DNA of 64,000 nt from assembly GCA_963854835.1 (NCBI GenBank), contig OY978526.1, positions 36,184,501-36,248,500 on the forward strand, written 5' to 3'. This DNA comes from Megamerina dolium (taxonomy: Eukaryota > Arthropoda > Insecta > Diptera > Megamerinidae). The position numbers and the translations under genes were made by a program. The notes beneath the pieces are model-generated. The model saw only the letters and a program-made list of their open reading frames with translations. It was not told the DNA's origin and ran no database searches. Shown in pieces: positions 1 to 11,780 of the stretch (its first letter is position 1; every line of letters starts with the position of its first letter).

Positions 1-1355
1 TGAGTGTCCTGTTTTAGTCTTGTTGTTCTTTTGCTTTCTTGCATTTTTTCATACGTAATCATATTATTACACGTCAATAGAATGATAGTTTTAGTCACAG
101 CCTGTCGTCTTCTATGTCCATGTACTATGTTGGTGTCATTGAGTGTGCGCTATGGACTATGGACATCATTGGATTATTCATTAAATGCTTTATGCATATA
201 TGTATATTTATTCGCATAAAGTGATAAACTAACGTATTTGCTGAATCGACTTAGAGCTACATGATTCTCTTCGTATGTGTGCGTGTGCGAGGATTGAATT
301 ACCCAATAGACAAAAACAGAAATGCTTGAAACTGTTACCAGAAAAGCTTATAGGACATCTTCACATAATGCTTTGTATATAGATACCATGCCATGCGAAT
401 ATTTTTCTTAGATTAAATTAACTGTGTAAAAACGAATTGGCCCAAATCAGATGCCTTTAATAATCAAAGCATTGGTCTTTATTGAAGATAGACACACTAT
501 TACACTACAAATTTGTAACATGTCGAGATGCTGCTAGACACTATTTCACTTTCCGATTCGGTGTCTGTGGCTCAGTGAGTTATTATGTTCGGAAGGATCT
601 TTCAGTCGGTTTTTGAATATGTTAGTTCGTTTAAAAGACGACCTATTCTTAAAAAATTCAATGTTGTATCTTAAAATCTGAAACTAAACGTTTCTACACC
701 ATTATGTACTATCCAAGAGTTTGCACAAAGTCTCTTCGATTAATATCTTGGAGGCCACTGTCGCAGTATGAAGAGGTTGTTTTCTTGACTGAATTGATTG
801 CTAACAACGGATCAGGGTTTCTTTGTACTACTCACACAGCCTCACGAAAAAAAATGCTTTTCTCAGAAGGCGAGATAAGCATTTTTGTACGTAATTAACG
901 CGATTCCGAGGTTGATTCATCTCTTTCAGGTGGCATTTCGTCCGTAATATCTAAAAAAGTATGATAGTTGACACATTCATTAAAGTACGCCTCCAGAAGG
1001 GAAATATTTATTACTGACTCCTCACTATTTTCTAACATACAGAGTTAACCCATAGATCTACGCTTTAGAGGCGCTCCCTAACAAATTTTATATTCCGCTC
1101 TTATCGCTCATATGGTGCCCCTGGGAAGGTAAAATATGTGACCAATCCCTATTTTTTCTCAATATTCTTACACCCTAGCTGTGCTTCTCGTGGAGGATTC
1201 TATACCAAACTAACTTGATAGCACCTGAAAATGAACAAATATTCAAATAACAGCACCCGAAGCAGTGAAATACATGACCGACCCCCATTAATCCTTCTTT
1301 GATATTTCATTTCATAATTTCATAATTGAAGGGCCTTCCCAAGGATAAGAGATTA
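1..1355. other. Anonymous AT-rich DNA
   Basis: No coding region, RNA gene or recognisable transposon. The short open frames are unsupported. A hairpin at 851-885 is listed separately. From about 1060 to 1355 the text has phrases such as GCGCTCCCTAACAAATTT and ACCGACCCCCATT that resemble units near 20.9-21.25 kb, so part of this stretch may be an old dispersed repeat. That link was made by eye. Confidence 0.5.
851..885. repeat. 14 bp-arm hairpin
   Basis: AAAATGCTTTTCTC (851-864) and GAGATAAGCATTTT (872-885) are inverted copies with one mismatch around a 7-base loop. No neighbouring gene suggests it is a terminator or processing signal. Confidence 0.5.
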
Positions 1356-1419
1356 GTATGTTCGAAAAAAATTTCAAGTACTCAAAGTATAGGTCGGACT
1401 ATATTATATCTCCACAAAA

Positions 1420-1890
1420 AAACTATCTGGTATCGGTGGAATCAATAATAAAAAAATGGCCTTACAGTCGGCTGGGGCCGACCAAATTATACCCTGAATA
1501 TGTAGAGGTATATATAAAAAGTGTGCTCGTATATCCATACTTTTCTTCCACTATTTTGTATAGGAGCTACATTAAGAACCAGGCTACCTCACCAATTTTT
1601 GAGGAATAATTTCTGCCTATAATACTAAACTACCTAGGTTGCAATGGGTTGACCTAGGCGTATTATTTAGTAAGTTATGGGTGTTTTAATGTTTAAGATA
1701 AATCCGAGATTTTGTACGGAAGCTATATAAAAAGTGGGCGTGGTTTACCTCTTTCTTGTATATCTAACTAATTTTTCAATATCAATCCACTCCTTAAATT
1801 TGGTTGTCTTACGCTGAATAGTTCGTAAGTTATAGCGCTATAAATTTTTTTTAATTTTCCAAATTTTATATGGAAGTGCCACATATTTAT
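1420..1890. repeat. Decayed relative of the adjacent foldback repeat
   Basis: This stretch repeats phrases found inside the element that follows. Examples are AAAAAGTGGGCGTGG near 1725 (compare AAACAGTGGGCGTGG near 2715 and 3010) and TTACGCTGAATAGTTCGTAAGTTAT near 1810 (compare TTCTACGCTGAATAGTTTGCAAGTTAT near 3090). It seems to be an older copy or an outlying monomer of the same family. Boundaries are approximate. Confidence 0.45.
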
Positions 1891-1893
1891 TTA

Positions 1894-3585
1894 TTTTTAT
1901 ACCCTGCATAATGCAATATGCATGGTATATTCATTTCGGTCAGATGTTTGTGTCCACTTGAAGGAATCTCCGGAGATATAGACATGGATATATATTCGTG
2001 ATCAGCGTCGATTAAATTTTCGATTTAACGATGTCCGTCCGTCCGTCCGTCCGTCCGTCCGTCCGTCTGTCTGTCACCTGGCTGGTTCGCACGATAACTT
2101 GAGTAAATATTGAGTTATTTCGATGAAATTTGGCATAAGTAATCTACGATCCAAGGGTACGGAGGGGATTGATACTGGGCATGATCGGTCAATAACCACG
2201 CCCACACCAAGCATTCAAAGCGACTAACCTCGAAATTTTCAAAATCTTTAACTTGCTATAACTCACATAATATACCACTTGGGACAACAATATTTTGCAC
2301 ATAGAGTTATATTATACTACTATATAACCTCGCCAAAAGTGGGTGAGCCACGCCTACTTTCTAGCGTAGCTCCCATACAAAGTGTCTGTACTTCTTTTAA
2401 ATTGAAACTGCTGTAACTTCTACAATCTTCTGTCTAGAATAACCATAATTGACACTTAGATTAATATGGTAGTCGGAAATAATATGGCAGAAAATCAATG
2501 TGCCACGCCCACTCCTTTTTGGGTCTCCCATACAAAGTTGCGGAAATTAAAAAAAAATGTTACCGGTTATAACTTGCAAATTATTCAGCGTAGAATAACG
2601 TAGCCAGATTTTTGCCGACTACAATATTAATTTAAGTGTCAATTATGGTTATTCTAGACAGAAGATTGCCGAAGTTACAGCTGTTTCAATTTAAAATTTG
2701 TATGGGGGCTACGATAAACAGTGGGCGTGGCGCGCCCATTTCCTGTAAGCCTAATTGCTCGTACAATACTTATCCATATCTTAAATCTCGTTATTCTACG
2801 CTAAATGGTTTGTAAGTTATGGAGCTTAAAAGTTTTAGTTTAATTCCCTCGACTTTGTATGGGAGACTCATGAAGGAGTGGGTGTGGCACACTGATTTTC
2901 TGACAAATTATTACCGACTACGATATTAATTTAAGTGTCAATTATGGTTATTCTAGACAGAAGATTGCCGAAGTTACAGCTGTTTCAATTTAAAATTTGT
3001 ATGGCGGCTACGATAAACAGTGGGCGTGGTGCGCCCATTTCCTGTGCGCCTAATTGCTCGTATAATACTAATCCACACGTTAAATCTCGTTATTCTACGC
3101 TGAATAGTTTGCAAGTTATAACCGGTAACATTTTTTTTAATTTCCGCAACTGTGTATGGCAGACCCAAAAATAAGTGGGCGTGGCACACTGATTTTCTGC
3201 CATATTACTTCTCACTGCCATATTGTTGTCTCAAGTGGTATATTATGTGAGTTATAGCAAATTAAAGATTTTGAAAATTCCGAGGTTAGTCGCTTTGAAT
3301 GCTTGGTGTGGGCGTGGCTATTGACCGATCATGCCCAATATCAATCCCCTCCGTACCCATGGATCATGGGTTACTTGTGCCAAATTTCGTCGAAATATCT
3401 CAATATTTACTCAAGTTATCGTGCGAACCAGCCAGGTGACAGACAGACGGACGGACGGACATCGTTAAATCGAAAATTTAATCGACGCTGATCACGAATA
3501 TATATCTATGTCTATATCTTCGGAGATTCCTTCAAGTGACCGAAATGAATATACCATGCATATTGCATTATGCAGGGTATAAAAA
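1894..3585. mobile_element. Foldback-like element with long inverted arms
   Basis: The two ends are inverted copies of each other. The left end starts TTTTTATACCCTGCATAATG and the right end finishes with its reverse complement, GCAGGGTATAAAAA. Similarity continues inward about 400 bases per side, through GGTATATTCATTTCGGTCA, the GTGATCAGCGTCGATT block, a (CCGT)n run at 2033-2074 mirrored by (GGAC)n at 3439-3464, and GGACAACAATAT-type sequence. The left arm carries a roughly 12-base insertion (GATGTTTGTGTC). The middle is built from further inverted and direct copies of units of about 100-300 bases: 2625-2735 repeats directly at 2923-3030, and 2440-2600 is inverted relative to 3088-3206. There is no long open frame, so it would be non-autonomous. 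Foldback-type architecture is the best description; the family name is not recognised. Confidence 0.75.
2033..2074. repeat. (CCGT)n microsatellite in the left arm
   Basis: About ten tandem copies of the tetramer, ending in CTGT variants. The right arm holds the complementary but shorter run at 3439-3464, so the tract length has changed since the arms separated. Confidence 0.85.
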
Positions 3586-3589
3586 CGTA

Positions 3590-6263
<2,674 letters not shown>

Positions 6264-6265
6264 AT

Positions 6266-6283
6266 TGGTGTCAGAAGTGGGAT
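6266..6283 (+). promoter_or_regulatory. Primer-binding site, tRNA-Leu type
   Basis: TGGTGTCAGAAGTGGGAT begins two bases after the LTR. It is complementary to the 3' end of an insect tRNA-Leu (…ATCCCACTTCTGACA plus CCA) as I recall that sequence, across all 18 bases. tRNA-Leu priming is the habit of the mdg3/micropia lineage, which supports the element's placement. Confidence 0.85.
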
Positions 6284-6292
6284 TCTGTAAAG

Positions 6293-7679
6293 ATGGTGAA
6301 AATTGACCAACTAAAAGTGGACCAGCTTAAAAAGCTGTTGGTAGAGATGAATCTATCGTCATCAGATGCAAAGGCGGAACTGCTGGTGAGGCTGAGGAAA
6401 GCCATGGAGGCTAAGGGAATTAATGTAGAAGAACATGAGTTCTTTGAGGAAGCCGATATACAAGCAGTTGTGCACGCTGAGGAAGAGAGCAAAATAGATT
6501 CGAGTAGTCAACTCATAGATTTCATGAAAACCATGATGCTGCAGCAACAACAACAGCTACAAGAAAATGCGTCTCGCCAAGAAAGCATTATGGGAGAATT
6601 CCAGAAAACAATTGACTCCAAGCTTCAAGAACATTCGGCTCGTCAAGAACATGTCATCGAAAAACTACAAAAGGGAATTGAGATTAGATTTCAGGAAATT
6701 TCCGGAGCTATTAATGACAAAGTCACAGAGCTGAAAGAACATGTAAGTCACAGAGCTGAAAGAACATGTGGATGATTTGGATGATAAGCTGAAGGAACAT
6801 GTCGACGACTGGGAAGATAAGTTCGAGAAATTACAGCACGAACTCAATTAACTAAAAATAAATGGACCAGCCACATCAGTGATTAGAGATTCAAGTACAA
6901 TCAAACTAAAGTCACCAACATTTGACGGAAGCACGCCATTCAATATCTTCAAGCTTCAATTCGAGACAACAGCTTCGAAGAATCAATGGGATGATAGCGA
7001 CAAGACTGCTGCTTTAATAGTCGCATTAAAAGGTAATGCTTCCGAGGTGTTACAGATGATTCCAGAGAAAGATCGTGGTAGCTATCAGTCACTGATGGAC
7101 ACACTCCAGCGAAAATATGGAAATGAATACAAGAGTCAATTACATCGAGTGGAATTGAGATCGCGAGTGCAACGGAGTAATGAGAGCCTTCAGGAATTCG
7201 CTTCCGATATTGAGCGCTTATGTCATCTAGCGTTCTCCGGTAATTCGGAAGAGTTCGTCGAAAAAATAAAAATAGAGGCATTCATAGATGGCATACGTGA
7301 TGGAGAGACAAAGCGTGCCCTAGTCATGTCACCCAGGAATACTTATGCCGAAACAGTCAGTAGTGCCTTGACGTTTGAAGCCGCCAGTTTCATGTGTCGA
7401 CCAATGCCACGGGTACGCCAATTAGAAACAGAAACAACAGATCTGGTTGAAGCAGTGCGTCAGGCAGTAAAATCAGTAGTTCAGCCTGAAGGAAGAACAA
7501 CAGGTCGACGCGAAAACAAGTTTACTGGTAAGTGCTTCATTTGCGACAAACCAGGACACATGGCGCGTGACTGCCGTCTACGACGAAAGCGATCAAGATC
7601 GAATTCTCCAGCAAGACAAAATAAGGAGAATAAGATGGATAGCGATCGCTCCACTAACACAAATCCATCGTTAAACTAA
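6293..7679 (+). pseudogene. gag: gag, broken by a tandem duplication and a stop
   Basis: Structural polyprotein of the LTR element. The first part (from ATG 6293) opens with a basic SAP-like helix-turn region (KVDQLKKLLVEMNL), then a Gln/Glu-rich segment predicted to be coiled coil. A 25-base tandem duplication (6720-6744, 6745-6769) shifts the frame, so this reading ends at 6775. The second part lies in the frame entered after the duplication. It meets an in-frame TAA at 6849-6851 and is then open from 6852 to 7679. It carries the capsid-like region (FDGSTPFNIFKLQFE onward), a single CCHC zinc knuckle (CFICDKPGHMARDC, C-X2-C-X4-H-X4-C) and a basic Arg/Ser tail. The two breaks should prevent a full-length Gag from this copy. 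It ends in a frameshift signal leading into protease. Confidence 0.9.
6720..6769 (+). repeat. 25 bp tandem duplication in gag
   Basis: Two perfect, adjacent 25-base units, each beginning AAGTCACAGAGCTG. Because 25 is not a multiple of three, the duplication moves the ribosome to another frame. The capsid and zinc-knuckle half lies in that new frame, which indicates that the ancestral element had one unit. Confidence 0.95.
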
Positions 7680-8176
7680 ATCGAGTCAGTTCAGCGGGGC
7701 GTGAACTGACTCCAACAGTGGGTTGCCCCATCATTCACATTTCACAACTACAGCGTGTGCCAAGCAGCTTGACAATTCATGGAAAATTGGACAATATGGA
7801 ATTCATGTTAACCCTGGATACTGGTGCATCACATTCGATAATCAAGAGCGATTTGGTAAAGAAGTTTGAGCCTTTAATGGGAATAAAATTGCGTACAGCA
7901 ACGGGTGAGGATGCACAAATTCTGGGCAAGATAAAGAAAAGAGTATCTATTGGAAATTGCACATGGGAACATGAATTCATTGTGGCCGACATCATCGATG
8001 ACGTAATAATTGGTGTTGATTTTATGATTGACAACGGATTTACGTTAGATTTAAATCAACGGATACTGCGCTATGCAAATGTCGAACTACCATTGAACAT
8101 CGGTTACAAGTGTAGTGGGAACAACGAGTACTGGCATGTCAACGCCAAGAGGTTCCAGCAAAATCAGAAGCGGTGA
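7658..8176 (+). CDS. Aspartic protease of the LTR element
   Basis: Retroviral-type aspartic protease that would mature the Gag and Gag-Pol products inside the particle. The catalytic DTGAS motif is at 7817 (LTLDTGASHSII), followed by a flap-like region and IIGVDFMIDNG, which matches the conserved second half of these proteases. No ATG initiates it. The frame opens at 7658 and overlaps the end of gag by 22 bases in the -1 frame, so it is expected to be made only by frameshifting at 7670-7676. It ends at TGA 8174-8176, overlapping the pol frame (open from 8116). The C-terminal residues after about 8145 look out of frame compared with pol, so the true protein probably continued into RT. Confidence 0.85.
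   Translation, partial: HKSIVKLNRVSSAGRELTPTVGCPIIHISQLQRVPSSLTIHGKLDNMEFMLTLDTGASHSIIKSDLVKKFEPLMGIKLRTATGEDAQILGKIKKRVSIGNCTWEHEFIVADIIDDVIIGVDFMIDNGFTLDLNQRILRYANVELPLNIGYKCSGNNEYWHVNAKRFQQNQKR
7670..7729 (+). promoter_or_regulatory. -1 ribosomal frameshift signal at gag/protease
   Basis: The gag-frame codons are TCG TTA AAC TAA. The heptamer G TTA AAC (7670-7676) is a known -1 slippery sequence type (the same heptamer serves in arteriviruses) and lies directly before the gag stop. After a 6-base spacer comes a perfect 10 bp stem: GAGTCAGTTC (7683-7692) with GAACTGACTC (7703-7712). The loop bases GGGGCG (7696-7701) can pair with TGCCCC (7724-7729), giving an H-type pseudoknot with loops of 3 and 11 bases. 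A -1 slip puts the ribosome in the protease frame, which is open from 7658. Sequence, spacing and frame all agree; activity is inferred. Confidence 0.85.
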
Positions 8177-11100
8177 TATGGGCACAGATGAATGTGGATG
8201 ATGGGACAGGCAATTTGTGGGTGGTGGAAGCAGATAAAGAAATACAAAATAAAAACATCGTACTTGGTAGGACGTTAGTAGAACCTAAAGAAAATGGAAT
8301 AGTACCGGTGCGAATATTAAATCCAACTAATACATCTACAGTTGTGAAGAAAGGAATGGTTATTGGTCATTGCCAGGAAGTTACTGCCGTAGTAGACTGC
8401 GAAAAGGGTTCGTCGATAAAAAGTGGAAGATCAGGAACTGATAGAGCAGAATTAAAAGCGCAGATGGAAGAATGGGCAGGTGTGCTTACCAACCAGCAAA
8501 AAGAAAAGGCTCTACAACTATTGGAGAAGTATAGTTCAATCTTCTCTTCAAATGGAAAAACTGGAGGACGAACAACCATCGTGAAGCATCACATTGACAC
8601 CGGTGATTCTAGACCAATTCGTCAAACACCACGACGAGTTCCATTGGCCAAAAGAGACGAAGCCATTAAGCTGATTTCCGATATGCAGAAACAAGGTGTT
8701 ATTGAACCATCAGCGAGTCCATGGAGTTCACCAGTTGTGCTGGTAAAGAAGAAGGATGGAAGTACTCGATTCTGTGTGGATTACAGAAAGCTAAATGATA
8801 TTACGAAAAAAGACAGCTATCCACTGCCAAGAATCGATGACACTCTGGACACACTATCTGGTGCGAAGTGGTTCTCAACTCTTGATTTGCAAAGTGGCTA
8901 CTGGCAAGTGGAACTTGGTAAGGAAGACAAAGAGAAAACAGCTTTCAGTATTGGCGATGGTCTATGGCAATTTACAGTCATGCCATTTGGTTTATGCAAT
9001 GCGCCAGCTACTTTCGAACGTTTGATGGAGCGTGTACTCAGAGGACTACACTGGAAAACGTGCTTGGTGTACCTCGATGACATTATTGTGATGGGAAAAG
9101 ATTTTAACGACTACCTGGAAAAGTTGAAAGAAGTATTTGAGCGTATACAATCAGCAGGGCTTAAACTGAATATGAAAAAGTGTTCACTCTTCAGGCAAGA
9201 AGTTAAATATCTTGGTCATAAAGTAACAACAGAAGGGGTACATACCGACGAGGAGAAAGTAGCAGCAGTTCAAGAATGGCCTATTCCGTCGAATCTTCAC
9301 GAGCTAAGAAGCTTCCTAGGCTTATGCACCTACTATAGACGATTTGTTCCTGGATTTGCAAACATCGCCAGCAGTCTGCATGAGTTGACAAGAAAGAACA
9401 AACCATTTGTGTGGGGCGAGGACCAACAGAAAGCATTCGAACAGCTGAAAGAAAAACTCTGTTCAGCACCAATATTAGCGTATCCAGTACCTGGTCAAAA
9501 GTTTGTGTTGGACACAGATGCGAGTGGCTATGGAATAGGTGGTGTGCTCTCTCAGATCATAGATGGGCAAGAAAAAGTAATAGCATACTACAGTAAAATC
9601 CTGTCGAAGCCAGAAAGAAATTACTGTGTCACACGAAGAGAGTTGCTCGCAATACTGGAATGTGTAAAGTATTTCCATAAATACTTGTACGGTCAGTCAT
9701 TTCATCTACGAACTGACCACTCAGCGCTAAGGTGGTTATTGCAATTTAAAAACCCAGAAGGACAATTGGCGCGCTGGATTGAAAGGCTGCAGAGTTATGA
9801 TTTTACCATCGAACATCGTAAAGGAGGATATCACGGCAACGCGGATGCTCTATCTCGTCGTCCTTGCAAAATGGAATGTAAACATTGTTCTCGAGTGGAA
9901 AGCAAGGAGCACATTGTCGACATACGACTTACGAATATATTGCCGGAGGAGTCATGGACCACCGAACGAGTGCAAGAAGATCAGCGGAACGACCCAGATC
10001 TCGTAAAGATTATGGAATACAAGGAGCAGGGCATACGTCCAGATTGGCAAGAAATGGCTAATGAGAGTCCAATAGCAAAGGCATACTGGGCGCAGTGGCA
10101 AAGCCTGCACTTACGAGACGGATGTTTATTCCGAGAATGGGAAAGTGAGGATGGAAAAATCACTAATGATCTTCTAGTGGTACCCAAGGCGAGAATAAAT
10201 GAAGTGATAGCTGAGTATCACAATGCCTCCAGTGGAGGGCATTTGGGAATCACCAAAACCGTCGAGAAAATAAAGAAACGATTTTATTGGGTTGGATGTC
10301 ATGACCATGTCGCTGATTGGATACGGAAGTGTAAGCAATGTGCAATGGCCAAAGGTCCCACTAAGAAAAGTCGTGGTAAGATGCACCAATACACCGTGGG
10401 TGCTCCATTTGAGCGAATTGCTATGGAAATAGCTGGACCATTTCCAATAAGCAACGCAGGAAACAAGTATGTTCTGGTGGTTATAGATTACTTCAGTAAA
10501 TGGCCTGAAGTATACCCCATTCCAAATCAAGAAGCTAGTACAGTTGCGGATGTATTCGTCAACCAATGGATTACTCGTTTTGGTGTACCGATGGAATTAC
10601 ACTCAGACCAAGGTCGAAATATCGAATCAGTTGTATTCCAAGAGATATGCCGTATGCTGGGTATATACAAAACTCGTACAACACCTTTGCATCCACAATC
10701 TGATGGCATGGTAGAACGATTTAACCGTACCTTGGAGGAATATTTGAGAAAAGTCGTAGATAAATACCAAAGAGACTGGGATGTACATATACCAATGTTC
10801 CTCATGGCATATCGATGCGCACAACATGATACGACGGCTACTACACCGGCAATGGCAATTTTTGGAAACGAGTTAAGACTGCCAGCTGATTTAAAATTTG
10901 GAGTTGTAACACCAACGAGATCAACCGAAGGCAATTATACTAGCGAAAAGCGGGAACAGTTGGATGAAGTACATCAGTTCATCAGAGAGCGGTCGCAGAT
11001 GATAAGCGATAAGATGAAGGCCAGGTATGACTTGAAAGCAAATTCAAAAGGGTTCTATGAAGGAGAGCTTGTAATTCTTCATAATCCTCAACGAAAGAAA

Positions 11101-11259
11101 GGCCTGTCCCCTAAACTACAGACTCATTGGGAAGGACCATATGAGATTATAGCAAAGATAAATGACGTAGTGTATCGCATTCAACGTGCCTGGAATAAAA
11201 GAGCAAAGTTTAAAGTAGTGCACTTGGAGCGACTTGCGCCATATCGAGGGGAAGTATAA
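8173..11259 (+). CDS. pol: RT-RNase H-integrase (pol)
   Basis: About 1028 residues, open throughout; the frame itself is open from 8116. Order: linker (VIWAQMNVDD), reverse transcriptase with VDYRKLND and the catalytic YLDD at about residue 300, connection, RNase H with DTDASGYG (about 446) and TDHSALRW, then integrase. The integrase has an HHCC zinc finger (H and H near 681-690, KCKQCAM) and a D-D-35-E core at roughly residues 772, 812 and 848 (VIDYFSK, HSDQG, VERFNRT). It closes with a GPY-type module (HWEGPYEI). These enzymes copy the RNA into DNA and insert it. The frame is -1 relative to protease, and no good slippery heptamer lies in the 8116-8176 overlap, so a small indel in this copy is the likelier reason. 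All catalytic residues seen are intact. Confidence 0.95.
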   Translation: MIWAQMNVDDGTGNLWVVEADKEIQNKNIVLGRTLVEPKENGIVPVRILNPTNTSTVVKKGMVIGHCQEVTAVVDCEKGSSIKSGRSGTDRAELKAQMEEWAGVLTNQQKEKALQLLEKYSSIFSSNGKTGGRTTIVKHHIDTGDSRPIRQTPRRVPLAKRDEAIKLISDMQKQGVIEPSASPWSSPVVLVKKKDGSTRFCVDYRKLNDITKKDSYPLPRIDDTLDTLSGAKWFSTLDLQSGYWQVELGKEDKEKTAFSIGDGLWQFTVMPFGLCNAPATFERLMERVLRGLHWKTCLVYLDDIIVMGKDFNDYLEKLKEVFERIQSAGLKLNMKKCSLFRQEVKYLGHKVTTEGVHTDEEKVAAVQEWPIPSNLHELRSFLGLCTYYRRFVPGFANIASSLHELTRKNKPFVWGEDQQKAFEQLKEKLCSAPILAYPVPGQKFVLDTDASGYGIGGVLSQIIDGQEKVIAYYSKILSKPERNYCVTRRELLAILECVKYFHKYLYGQSFHLRTDHSALRWLLQFKNPEGQLARWIERLQSYDFTIEHRKGGYHGNADALSRRPCKMECKHCSRVESKEHIVDIRLTNILPEESWTTERVQEDQRNDPDLVKIMEYKEQGIRPDWQEMANESPIAKAYWAQWQSLHLRDGCLFREWESEDGKITNDLLVVPKARINEVIAEYHNASSGGHLGITKTVEKIKKRFYWVGCHDHVADWIRKCKQCAMAKGPTKKSRGKMHQYTVGAPFERIAMEIAGPFPISNAGNKYVLVVIDYFSKWPEVYPIPNQEASTVADVFVNQWITRFGVPMELHSDQGRNIESVVFQEICRMLGIYKTRTTPLHPQSDGMVERFNRTLEEYLRKVVDKYQRDWDVHIPMFLMAYRCAQHDTTATTPAMAIFGNELRLPADLKFGVVTPTRSTEGNYTSEKREQLDEVHQFIRERSQMISDKMKARYDLKANSKGFYEGELVILHNPQRKKGLSPKLQTHWEGPYEIIAKINDVVYRIQRAWNKRAKFKVVHLERLAPYRGEV

Positions 11260-11284
11260 AAACTTGTTCGGGACGAACAAGGTT

Positions 11285-11297
11285 AAGAGGAGGGCAG
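11285..11297 (+). promoter_or_regulatory. Polypurine tract
   Basis: AAGAGGAGGGCAG lies immediately before the 3' LTR, where plus-strand DNA synthesis is primed. It is purine except for one C. Confidence 0.8.
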
Positions 11298-11731
11298 TGT
11301 AACGAGTATCGATAGTTGATTACTCATCACTATTGTGACTGACTCTATTGGCAGCATCGAAACGAATGTCAACAAAAAGAAATAAGCGATAACCAGAACA
11401 AGCCAACGAGAAAGGAAGAGAAGAATCTCGATAAAGGAAGATTCTGGGGTGTTGCCAACAGAGTATAAATAGAGCCAGTGTTGAGAATTGACAATCAATC
11501 TACTTCCGAACGTGATTGCGAAAACATTGATACAGAGGCAAAAGTTGCAAGTACATTTAAGTGTTATAGTAAATAGTTGATTGTAAACAGTGTTGATTGT
11601 AAATAGGGATTATTAAATAAATAGTTGCTGTATATAGTTGTATAAAATAAGTGTTGCAGTTATCATTAACAGAATCCAGTGATCGAACAAGGTAATTCAA
11701 ATAGAATTAAACGCTCACAGAATAAAAACGT

Positions 11732-11735
<4 letters not shown>
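11298..11735 (+). repeat. 3' LTR
   Basis: 438 bp direct copy of the 5' LTR with one substitution (T at 11564 against G at 6092). It is followed by ATAT and the remainder of the (TA)n array. Confidence 0.95.

Positions 11736-11777
<42 letters not shown>
11736..11777. repeat. (TA)n, right part of the split SINE tail
   Basis: 42 bases of alternating AT between the LTR element and the 3' end of the SINE on the minus strand. It continues the array at 5654-5825. Confidence 0.9.

Positions 11778-11780
<3 letters not shown>

Noticed and set aside
2033..2074. CRISPR-like short repeats
   Set aside because: It is a plain tetramer microsatellite without spacers, in a eukaryotic foldback element.
6743..6879. 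Intron in gag starting at GTAAGT
   Set aside because: The acceptor-like sites tested downstream lead at once to a stop codon, and the donor string arises from the tandem duplication.
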